From: Colius striatus
Lineage: Eukaryota > Chordata > Aves > Coliiformes > Coliidae
DNA length: 64,000 bases
Assembly (NCBI RefSeq): GCF_028858725.1
Contig: NC_084790.1
Location: 4,222,001-4,286,000 of the forward strand
Reading direction: 5' to 3'
Below the pieces are notes generated by a model. That model made no database searches and was not told the origin of the DNA. It saw only the letters and a program-made list of their open reading frames with translations. Positions 27,401-36,626 of the stretch are shown piece by piece. The position numbers and the translations under genes were made by a program. The stretch's first letter is position 1, and each line of letters begins with the position of its first letter.

Positions 27401-30400
27401 CCTGCCATAAGAACAGCATAACCCCAGAATTCTGCATTTCCTGATATTTACAAGGCAGAAATTCATGAGATCACAAGAGGAAATTACAGTAGTCCAGACA
27501 GGAAGTGATTTAAATTAACCCAAAAAAGGAAGAGGCAAAGTTGAGCTATGTCCTTGGACTGACTGCATTGAGCAAAGACATCCCTTCTGAATGCTTTCAG
27601 ATGAGAAAGCCTCTTTCTTCCTGAAGAAGAAAGAGAGAACAATTCAGCAGTCCAAGGAGCTGCTGGGAGGAGGTTTGAAACACCTCTTGTACTTGGAGAG
27701 AGACATTTAGCAGACACTGGGGTGTTGGAGAGCTCTGCTCACTTGCTCCTCTCAATTGTGAGCTATTTCATGAGACCCACTTAAAGTTCAAAAAGAAACC
27801 CAAGTGATTCCTCTGCCTTAAGTGGTCTTTTAAGGCCAGGAGTTGATTTCTGTAAGGGAGTGGAAGAATCTGTAGGTGTGAAATGTGGTAATGCAGGAGA
27901 TGAGTGCCTGAGGGGCTCAGGATGGTGAATGTGGGGAACAGTGGCATTGGATTAGGTAGAAGAACTGCAGTTTTTCTTTTGTAGGGGGTACAAAAGAAAA
28001 GTCCTTGTGCAAAGCACCCAGCATGAAAGGGCTTCTTCTCTTTTTTTCCAGATAACAGACAGTACACTAATCCAGCTTTCCATACACTGTCCAAGGCTTC
28101 AGGTTCTGGTGAGTGTCACAAGTGAGACTTTCAGCATTTTCTTTCTATAAACAAAGGGATTTGAAGCACTGCCTGGGGGGAATTTGCTTTCTTTGACTTC
28201 ACTGACATGTTGCGAAGGCTTGGAAGAATTCAGCTGGAAACTTGACCCCAAAGAACCTATTGTCCCTCCCCTGCTGTTAACATGAATCGTACACCAGGCA
28301 CCCACAGCTGCCTGAAAATGAGTTGTAGGACACTGGATCCTCCTGGTGCCAGGCTCTGCTGTCCTCAGCAAGCCTGGCAGGTTCTGTCTGCAGCAGAAGA
28401 GCCTACAGACCTGTACCATGGAGCTGGGCAACTGAGGCTGGAAACTTTCCTGGCTCTGGAAAACGATTTTCCTCTTTGACTTCAGTTACTGGGAGTTTAG
28501 TCTCAGTCTGCCCTGTGTCCTTGTGTGCACTGCTCTGTTGCCATCCTGAGGAAACCTGTCCTGGGAGGTGGGGGAATGCAGTCAGTGGGCTCTCTTGTGC
28601 AGCCATCTCTCTTGTGCAGCCCCTCAACAAAGCAAGAGGCAACAAGTGACTGGACAAGAGGAAGCAGCCTAAAGTTGCTCCAGGGGGGTTTTAGATTGGA
28701 GCTGAGGCAGAACTGTTTCCCTGAGAGGGGTGTCAGCCCCTGTGCCAGGCTGCCCAGGGAGCTGGAGCAGTGCCCAGCCCTGGAGGGACCCCAAAGCCGT
28801 GGAGCTGAGGTGCTGAGGGCCGTGGGTCAGTGCTGGGCTGGGCAGGGTGAGGGCGGGGCTGGGACTGCAGCAGCTTCAAGGGCTTTTCCAACCAAAACGA
28901 TTCTGTGACTCTATGAAGATGCAACTGCCCCCAGAGTAATGCCCCGAGTAGGTGACATGGTATCTCTGCAGGTTCTTAGACCCAGTGCCAGGGCCCTTCC
29001 CATGACCTGTGAGGCCACAAGTGTTGCAAAGGTGGTTTGTTTGATAGCAGAGGTATTTATTCTATTTCTGTCTCACCCTGGCACCATGGAGCTCACCTTT
29101 CAGCAGTTGCCTCTCCCATTGTGCTTAGCTATGAGTTTTCCTCTCAGAGACACATCAGCCATTGGAGGCCCTTGGAGCCTGGTAACACTCCAGTGCTATA
29201 GACCTATCCAGAACATGGCCAGCTAGGCCATATCCATGGCATGTGGGCTGTCTTCTTTCTCGTCCCACAGTGTCCCCTGGCTGGGTGTTGGCTTCTGCTG
29301 ACTTGCTGTGTTTGCATGTAGAGTTTGTCCCACTGTGAGCTGATCACGGACGACGGGATTCGCCACCTGGGAAACGGCGCCTGCGCCCACGACCGTTTGG
29401 AAGTGATCGAGCTGGACAATTGCCCCTTGATCACTGATGCCTCCCTGGAGCACCTGAAGAGCTGCCACAGCCTGGAGAGGATAGAACTGTACGACTGTCA
29501 GCAAATCACACGGGCAGGGATCAAGAGACTCAGGGTAAAACACCGCGAAGGCTGGGACTTGAAGGTTTTATCCCATGGGGAGGAGGGAGGGCTGTGGTTT
29601 CAGGTTTTAAAAGTGCTGTGAGAGCCATCACCTGTGGAATTAAATAGCTGCCATGCACAGGTGAATTTTAGCTGGTAGGGAAGGGAGATAATTGCTGTGT
29701 GCACTGAGGAGCAGCTGAAGGAAGAAAGGAGGAGAGACCCAGCATGTTTTACAGGCTTTTCCAAATGAGGGACCAGGAGTTTGGGCCACAGCAGTTGTGC
29801 AGAGGGACACCTGGGTGTGCTCAGCGTGGATTGTTGTGTGCTCACGTTGACACTTTCCATATCACCCCTCAGGCTGGTCCTGTGACACTGCCATAGGGGA
29901 GGCTGCATGGCCTCACAGCGGAACACAGCCAGGGCCAGTCTGTCACTGTCACTAGCCACTGGGCACCTGAGGCACCTCCTGTCCCAGAGTTTCCCTCCCA
30001 ACTCTGTTCTTCCATCTGTAAAAGAGGAGCAGTGATACCACTTCATTGGCAGGGCATGTATTGGTGCAGTCAGGGGTGGTTCTGTTCCCCACAGCCACCA
30101 CAGGGTTGCTGGTGAGGAAAAAGCATCATTTGTTCTTTTTCTCTGTCCTTGTTTTCTGGTAACAGCGAGAACTGGTTAATCCACAGGCTGGGAGAATCAT
30201 GCTGGTAACTGAGTTTGCCTCTAGTTTTTATGGGTGTGTTTGTGACCTGGCAAGTAAGCCAGGGCTGTCACAGCTTCTCTGTGACTCCTGCACTGCCATT
30301 CACAGAGTCCCCGAATGGTGGGGGTGGGAAGGGCCCTGCAGAGCTCACCCAGCCCCATCCCCTCCTAAAGCAGGTTCCCCTCGCTCAGGGGGCACAGGAA

Positions 30401-31210
30401 TGTGTCCAGGTGGGTTTGGAAACCTCCAGAGAAGGAGCCTCCAACACCCTCCCTGGGCAGCCTGGACCAGGGTTCCTTCACCTAAGCACCAAACAGGTTC
30501 CTCCTCCTGCTCCAGTGGAACTGTTGGTGTTCCAGCTCGTGCCCGTTACCTCTTGACCTGTCACTGGCCACCACAGAGGAAAGACTGGCCCCATCCTCCT
30601 GACACCCATCCTTTGAGTATTTATGTTAATGAGATCCCCCCTCAGTCTCCTCCAGCCTGAACAGGTCCCACAGCCTTTCCTTAGCGGGAAGATGCTCCAG
30701 TCCCCTGATCATCTTGCTGGCCCTGTGCTGGCCTCTCTCCAGCAGTTCCCTGTCCCTCTGGAGCTGGGGAGCCCAGAACTGGACACAGGAGTCCAGATGA
30801 GGCCTCACCAGATATGGCAGAGCAGAGGGGGAGCAGAACCTCACTCCACCTGCTGCCCACACTCTCTTAATGCCCCCCAGGCTGCCATTGGCTTCTTGCC
30901 CACGAGGGCACGGTGCTGCTCATGGTTAGTTTGTTATCAGACAGCACTGCCAGGTCTCTCTCCTGGAGCTGCTCTCCAGCAGGTCACCCCCAGCCTGTCC
31001 TGGTGCAGGGGGTTGTTCCTCCCCAGCTGCAGGACTCTCTATGTCCCTTGATGCACCTGCTGGGGTTACCTGCCTCTTTACATGCTGTGTTTGTCTTTCC
31101 AGACCCACTTACCCAATATCAAAGTCCACGCCTACTTCGCGCCCGTGACTCCCCCTCCGTCGGTCGGAGGCAGCAGGCAGCGCTTCTGCAGATGTTGCAT
31201 CATCCTATGA
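3458..31210 (+). CDS. FBXL20: FBXL20 (SCRAPPER), F-box and leucine-rich repeat protein; 14 coding exons, first exon outside window
   Basis: This is the substrate receptor of an SCF (SKP1-CUL1-F-box) ubiquitin ligase. The family member is known at presynaptic sites, with RIM1 as a described target. Exons by splice sites and homology: 3458-3519, 13108-13162, 16025-16099, 18406-18500, 18959-19027, 19737-19832, 20980-21106, 22558-22632, 24204-24334, 25716-25776, 26318-26362, 28052-28108, 29322-29534, 31103-31210. Together they give 422 residues. With the 14 missing N-terminal residues this equals the 436 aa of human FBXL20. The F-box is in the first three exons ([20 protein letters not shown]). 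The rest is a run of LRRs with the typical C..ITD pattern ([25 protein letters not shown]). The C-terminus CCIIL is a CaaX-type prenylation signal shared with FBXL2. All junctions are GT-AG and in phase, and no break is seen. Identity is near certain; the exact 5' end is not visible. Confidence 0.97.
4081..4625 (-). mobile_element. CR1 LINE fragment, antisense, 3' part
   Basis: Read on the minus strand, it encodes the end of the CR1 ORF2 protein ([20 protein letters not shown], then the [10 protein letters not shown] region). It ends in the CR1 3' tail, seen here as its complement (cagaatcacagaatgatggg at 4081). It is 5'-truncated, as most CR1 copies are, and lies in the first FBXL20 intron visible here (3520-13107). 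Confidence 0.9.
9065..10536 (+). mobile_element. CR1 LINE, longest copy in the window, with reverse transcriptase region
   Basis: About 1.5 kb in sense orientation, running from the N-terminal part of the reverse transcriptase ([17 protein letters not shown]) through motif A ([11 protein letters not shown]) and the SGVPQG motif to the C-terminal [17 protein letters not shown] segment and the CR1 3' tail (cccttccaacccctcccatt). The coding frame is interrupted several times, so it is inactive. It lies in the first FBXL20 intron visible here and is the most complete of all CR1 fragments in the window. Confidence 0.95.
12082..12755 (-). mobile_element. CR1 LINE fragment of a second subfamily, antisense
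   Basis: The tail reads as catagaatcgtggaatcgtt followed by a TTGGTTGGAAAAGACC-type block. The interior has the conserved antisense block starting at aggctcaacacccccattcc. This 3' end differs from the GGTTGGAAGG type seen at 4081 and 19193, so at least two CR1 subfamilies are present. Confidence 0.8.
15082..15620 (-). mobile_element. CR1 LINE fragment, antisense, with an internal duplicated segment
   Basis: A tail-type start (agaatcccaaaatccctgag) is followed by the usual antisense CR1 3' block. The segment containing cctgggccagggctccctca occurs twice (near 15237 and near 15418), each time followed by the gtttctcct block. This suggests an internal duplication or a second CR1 copy overlapping the first. 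Confidence 0.75.
17989..18025 (-). mobile_element. Possible CR1 3' tip
   Basis: A short match to the antisense CR1 tail (ggatgatagaggatggaagg). It is too short for a firm call. Confidence 0.35.
19193..19708 (-). mobile_element. CR1 LINE fragment, antisense, close upstream of FBXL20 exon at 19737
   Basis: The tail (agagaatcacagaatggtgg) begins at 19193. The minus strand encodes the [20 protein letters not shown] segment of CR1 ORF2. The copy ends less than 30 bases before the FBXL20 splice acceptor at 19731-19736, so the branch-point region of that intron is partly CR1-derived. Confidence 0.9.
25390..25550 (+). mobile_element. Possible old CR1 tail
   Basis: Weak resemblance to an eroded sense CR1 3' end (cagggttcagaccagatggc, then a tggagttccctttt-like block). 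It is much more diverged than the other copies, so the call is uncertain. Confidence 0.35.
27085..27395 (+). mobile_element. CR1 LINE fragment, sense, 3' end
   Basis: It contains the CR1 3' block (gagctgaggtgctgagggcc) and ends in ttccaacccaaacaattctgtgattctatg-type tail sequence near 27395. It lies in the FBXL20 intron between the exons at 26318 and 28052. Confidence 0.85.
28625..28918 (+). mobile_element. CR1 LINE fragment, sense, 3' end
   Basis: Same subfamily as the copy at 27085: the interior gccaggctgcccagggagct is followed by a tail ending near 28918. Two copies of one subfamily in the same orientation lie about 1.5 kb apart on either side of the exon at 28052-28108. Confidence 0.88.
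30301..31065 (-). mobile_element. CR1 LINE fragment, antisense, just upstream of the last FBXL20 exon
   Basis: It starts with an antisense tail (cacagagtccccgaatggtg) and continues through the complement of the [17 protein letters not shown] segment to about 31065. The last FBXL20 exon begins at 31103, so most of the terminal intron is CR1 and little unique sequence remains before the acceptor. Confidence 0.9.
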
Positions 31211-33298
31211 CACTGGCAGCAGTCGCCCCAGATGCAAACTGAGTATTTCCTGACACTTGTAGAACCACGAGGGACACCAGTATCTTCGAGGGAAGCGATA
31301 CCAGTGTCGTTGGCGAGGGCCAGTGAGCAGGGCTGGGGGTGCCAGGCCCCCGGACCTCCCCCCACCCCAGACGCCTGCATCTCCCTCCTCCGCCTGCCCC
31401 AGCAGACTGATGGACTGGGCAGTGTGGGAGCTGGAGCTGAGATGGCTCTTTCTGTAGGTGGATCGGTGTCCCTCTGAACCATTCCTACTGGGCGTGCTCA
31501 GACAAAACCATCCCGGTAAGGAGGGGAGGGGATTGCAAACCCGGAACAACTGTTGCTGCTGCTGAGCTTGGAATAGCAACTGAAGCCCTTTGGAGAGGGG
31601 GGAGAGAAGGGGGAGAGGAAAGGAACATGCTTTAAGCCTGCATCCCAGAGAGAGAAAAACAACCCCAACCACCCCAAACCTGAAACTCCCGCCAAGCTCT
31701 GTGTCCGTTTTCCAGGGAGGGAACGAACCAGCAGCTGTTGTGAGACGTGATTTCCTTGTGCTTCTCCGCTCCCCGTGCTCCCCCCGTGCATGCCCACCTC
31801 CGAGCTTCATCTCTCTCCCCTGTCCTGTGGCATCCAGCTCAGAGCCTTCCTAAATTGTCGTGATAGAGCTCGAAATCCGTCATGCCGGGCTGGTTCGGTT
31901 TGTTTCTTACCCTCCCTCCACCTTGCTTTTTGGGGATGTTTTTTACAGGTTTCTAACTCGGTCACTTTTCTCTTATTTTTTTTTGTTGCCATTTGAGTTA
32001 CAAATTAATCGTTTTAAGTTAGAGAAAAGTACTTGTTTTACCCTGAGAAGCCTGAGCCTGTCACGGCCTGTTTCGAAGTGGAAGTGAGCTGTGCTGCAGG
32101 CTGGGCTTCTTGCAAGCTTCCTGGCTGGTTTTCATCAGCAGTTTGGGTCTCCAGATTCGTTTTGCATTTCGGGTTTTACCCCAGTGACAAGAACAAGAAC
32201 TCTTGAGACAGAGGAGGGGAAAAAAAAAGGGTTCTAGTCTCTGCTCCAGGGACTGTGAGTTCCCTACTCGTCCTCTCCTGTCCCTCTGACCTTCATCCTC
32301 CCTCCCAAGGAAAAGCAAAATAGAATCTTTTTGCTTGTTGCCCTGATCAAGAGATCAGGGAGGAGGAGGAGGAGGAGGAGGCACGGGCCTGAAACTGGCC
32401 CTAAGCTGCTGGCACATTTTTCCTCTGGGTGATTGTGCTGACGTTGGCATCCTCTGCAGGTAAGTGTCTTTGCCCAGGAGGAAGAACCCTCTGAGTGAAA
32501 TGGGGATTTGCTCTGTGCCAGTCCTGCCTGGTCTGTGTCCTTAGCAACTGGTTTTGGGGCATTTCAGGCAAGATGAGGCACTTCTGAGGAGCAGAAGCTC
32601 CGGACTCCTCAGTGCTGGCAGTTCCAGATGCCCAGTACGAACCAAGAGCAGATGGGCAGATGCCAAGGGCTTTAGGAGGGCAGAACTTGGCCAAACCCTA
32701 AGGGGTTTTGTGAAGGACATGTGGATGATTCTGCTCTCCCTGCCCTCTGCACCCTGGGATGGAGGGAAGCACCTGTGTGACGGGTGCTTGCTGCTGGCTG
32801 AGGCAGTGAGGAGCGAGGCTGTGGCTCCATCCCAGCTGCCAGCACCCAAGGGAGCAATGCTTTGTGTGTTGGAGGAGGAGTGGGGCTCAGCTTTATCCCT
32901 GGGGCTTTGCTCCAAGGACAGTGCTTTGCCTTCCCAACGCCTTCTGAGCCCTTCAGGTGGGGCAGAAGGGTCACTTGGCACCAGCGAGCTGCATCCCCCT
33001 TCAACTCCAGTATCTGTAGATGCCTCACCAAGCCCTGCAGATGCCCAGTGTGCTGGGAGGAAGCCCTGTGTGCTGTGTTTAAAAGGATACTGTCAACTCC
33101 TTGCCTCTAGCCCGCTCTGAACCTGGGATATTTATTCAACCCCCTCTCTAGCGCTGCGGATTCTCTCTCCCCGACGAGCAGGTCCCTCTGCTTCACCTGC
33201 AGAACCCCCTTCTCCCCCTTTTCAGGGTGGCAGAAGATTATGGTCCTTCCCAGGATGACAGAAGGCCTGGGGGGGTGGGGAGTTCCCCCCTCCCTTTT

Positions 33299-33402
33299 TG
33301 TGTGACCTGCTCTAGGCGGTCGTGCTCTGGCAGCGGGGTTGGACTGGGTGATCTCTCAAGGTCCCTTCCGACCCTTAACAGCATCTGTGATACTGTGACC
33401 CC
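33299..33402 (+). mobile_element. CR1 3' tip in the probable FBXL20 3'UTR
   Basis: A sense CR1 3' end: gttggactgggtgatctctc followed by aaggtcccttccgaccc and a short degenerate ending. Only the last 100 bases or so of the element are present. Confidence 0.75.
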
Positions 33403-33668
33403 TCTGTTCAGCTTCTGCTGGGGCTGGGGATAGCTGACATGGATTTGCAGGAAGCCAAGGTGTAGTTGGCTGACTGATTCCTTTGTACCAGAGCAGAGTT
33501 TTGCAAGGAAAACTCACGAATGCAGAACCCAAAGCATTTTAAGGGGGATTTTTTTGTGTCCAGACAGGGTGACAGCATTAAGGTAGCTCAAACTACTTGA
33601 CAGTGTCCTTTTAAGTCAATTATCCGTCTTCAAATGGACTCTTCCTTCTGTTTGTATTTATGAATACC

Positions 33669-33674
33669 AATAAA
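33669..33674 (+). terminator. FBXL20: AATAAA polyadenylation signal (proximal, FBXL20)
   Basis: A canonical hexamer about 2.46 kb past the FBXL20 stop codon, in a locally AT-rich patch. It is a plausible proximal cleavage signal. The variant AGTAAA at 35532-35537 is the likely distal alternative. Confidence 0.5.
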
Positions 33675-35560
33675 CACCATTTTCCAAGCCGTGTCTTACC
33701 AGAGGAATACCTTTGTGAGAGCAAACAGCCCCTCCTGCCCCACTCCTCCCGTGCCTGGCGGCCACAGCAGCCATCAAGCACTGAGATTCGGGGCCCCGCC
33801 ACGTCCAGAAGCGGCTTTGTCCCGGGGGTTTGAGGGGGTGAGTGATGCAAAAGGGGGGCTGTGCCGTAAGATCTGGGGAGGAGAGAGCCCCAAGTGAAGA
33901 TGAAATACCTTTGTGAGGTCCCTCCTCGTGCCAAACGTTCAGCAGATCCCTGTGTTCTCTCGGGACAGGGTCCTCGGTGTGGAACTGTGAGCTTTTGGCC
34001 CCACGTCAGCCCTTTCCTTGCCCTCCTTTCAAAACCAGCGTGCCCCACTAAGTCTGAATTTGAGCCCCTCGAGCTGCCCTTGGGCTTGAGGAGCAGCTGA
34101 GAGCTGAGGTGAAGGGAAGCAGCCCTGATCCTCCTCAGCTGGCACTGCCAGGATCCTCCAGAAAGCTTCAAAGAGACTTCAGGCACCCAAAAATGTGGCT
34201 TTTCCTGATTTCTCAAGACCCTCCCCCCTCCTCCCCAGCAGCACTTTCGTGCTGCCAGAGAGGTTGAGGCTGTGGCAAGTGTCAGGAGCTGTCACAGAGG
34301 TGGTTTCAGACAAACATTAACGAGTTCCTGCTTTCTGAAGCTGGCTGTCGTGTCCTGTGGGGTTTCTCTGGCTCTGAGGGTGGTGTTCATGGCTGGCCCA
34401 TGGTCTGGGTGGGGTTGGCTTTATTTGGGGGGGTGGGGGGAGGTGGATGGGAGATCTGTATGACAAGGTTCTTTGCTAATGTCTCATGGTGGGGATGTGC
34501 CCCGAGAATGATGTTCAAAACACCTTGGCCTCTTCTGATGAGGGACTGTGTGTTTGGGGGGGTGGGTTGTTGAGGGGGAAGGTCCCATCTTGCCTTGTTT
34601 TCTGGCATCCAATCGAGCTGGCTGAGGTTTCCCTTCTCCCTGTGTGCTGAGAGCCTGGCAGAGGCACCCAGCTCTCAGGTGCCAAGATCCCTGTGCAGGC
34701 AGCCGAGAGGGAAGGGAAAAAAGACGCTGAGGGAGAAGCCATTTTCCTCTTTCATCCAGAGGTTCCATCCCCACTCAGGCAGCCCGTGCCTTCCCAGCCC
34801 CTCGCTGCCCCCCGGGCATCCCCCCCGCACACACACACACACATCCCGGGACCCTTCCTGAGTGATTGGCACCCGGGCTGGGTGCAGAGCAATCGTCTCA
34901 GGACAGGAGCCCAGCGCTGCTGACACCTCATCCAGCCCCTGGCACTGCCCCTGAGCCTGAGCGGAGGTTCGGAGGTGATTTTTGTTGTGAAGAGATGAGG
35001 AAATAGCATCCGCTGAGCCCAAGGGCTGTGCCAGCCCCTGCCCTGCCCTGCCCAGGCTGCTGGAGGGAGGCTGGGAAACGCTGCAATCCCCCCGCTCCCG
35101 GCACCCTGCATTTCTCCGTGCTGCAGCCACCAACCTTCCAACATGCCCAAAGGTGCATCTGAGCTCAGCTGCAGCCGCGGCACCCCCCCGCCCCCCACCA
35201 CCGGCTCAAAGGGGATCATCCTCCCTCCTCTATGCAAATCCACGGGGTCCCTCCTCCTCCTCCTCGTCCACTGGCCCCACCGGCGTGGGGGCTGCCTTGT
35301 CCCCCGTGGGGGGCAGGGCTGGCTGCCTCCGTGGTTTTTAACACGTTTTTAAACTCGGGTGGGCTCGTGGGGGTCTGTTCTGCCAGGACACACGAGCTGG
35401 AACCTTGTCATACCCTCCCTTGGTTCTCTACATATATATATATAATAGAGATCTGTAAAATACTATTTTAATGACATTGTAATCTGTGTTTTCCTTGACA
35501 CTGTGTGGAGATAATAATGCCATTAACTGAAAGTAAATCGATCTATATCTGTAGCTGAGC

Positions 35561-36334
35561 TGCCCCTCGTCTGTGATGCGCCGTGGGCCACCTCTGAGGG
35601 GCACAGGAGGGGCTGTGGGGCAGGGGGAAAGGGCCGGTGGGACTCAGCTCGGGGCTTCCCCCAGCACCGAGTGTTTTGGGGAGGGTCAGGGGTGGTTTTC
35701 TCTCCCCACCCTGCACCCACCAGTGACAGGTCTGTGTCTGCCCTTGTCCCCACGCTTGCTGCCGTCTCTGTTTGCCAGCACCTCAGTCTCAGCCCCAGCG
35801 CCCTCTCCGCTTCTCGTCCTCCGGCTCTGTCCTTCCTCCTGCCACTTCGTTTATCCCAAACCCGTCCTTTGCCCTGTGAGTCGTCTCCTCCCAAAGGCAT
35901 CCCCTGCCTCCCTTCACCACCCGACTCTGCCCTTCGTGCCGGCGGCATTCGCACCCGACGGTTCGTGGGGGGAAGGGGCAGTCCTTGGGGGGAGGACTCT
36001 GTGTTAGAAATAGCCCATTCCCCGAGGCAGAAACGCCGAAATGAGGCATTTCTGGGTCTGGCTGGTTGGGGCTGCCCCGGGCTCTGTGCCACAGCCGGCT
36101 CCAGCTCTGCTGGGTGGGACAGGACCTGCTCTGCCCAGCCATGCTCCTCGCTGACCCTGCTGCTGCCGGCAGCTCAAGGGGAAGAGGCTGATCCTGTGCC
36201 CAGCCCCGCTCACCGACCGGGCCCAGGGGCTCCTGGAGGCTCCCCCCACGCAGGGGGTGCAGGACCCGGGGGACCCCTGGCCCAAAGCCCAGCAGGCGCC
36301 GCAGGGATGAGGCTCAGGGCACCTCCCTCCACTC
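35561..36334. other. Gap between the convergent 3' ends of FBXL20 and the CP2-family gene
   Basis: GC-rich sequence with overlapping open frames on both strands. None shows a recognisable domain, and I take them as products of base composition. No repeat or RNA gene was recognised. Confidence 0.5.
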
Positions 36335-36340
36335 TTTAAT
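36335..36340 (-). terminator. ATTAAA polyadenylation signal for the CP2-family gene
   Basis: Read on the minus strand this is ATTAAA, the commonest variant hexamer. It lies about 290 bases after the stop codon at 36627-36629 and gives the gene a short 3'UTR. It is the only good signal seen in the expected range. Confidence 0.6.
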
Positions 36341-36626
36341 CCAAACTGGGGATGAGGTGAAGGTGTAGGGGGATTCAGCCACTGTCAGCTCAGGGAGAAG
36401 GAGATGGAGGTGAGTGGTGGCTGGGATGCGCCCCCTTCCTCTTGCCCCTCTGCACAAGGGGCCAAGTGAGGCTGGCAGGGGTGATGGGAGGGCAAGCTGA
36501 GCTTGGAGAACAGGCTCACAGGGATGATGCCAACCTCAGGCTCCTCTCTCCATCCCTGCACAGCTCACTCTGGCACTGGTGGGAGCTCTCCCTTCTCAGG
36601 GGTGATGCAGCTCGAGGGTCCAGGTC

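Larger units (their letters stand above)
31211..35560 (+). other. FBXL20: Probable FBXL20 3' untranslated region
   Basis: After the stop at 31208-31210 no coding exon is recognised until the convergent gene at 36627. A canonical AATAAA lies at 33669-33674. A second, AT-rich block with a TA run (about 35430-35545), an AGTAAA variant signal at 35532-35537 and unusually low GC for its surroundings looks like the distal end of a long 3'UTR, which mammalian FBXL20 also has. The sense tip of a CR1 (33299-33402) is embedded. Composition changes from moderate to high GC inside this stretch. Transcript ends are inferred from signals only. Confidence 0.55.
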
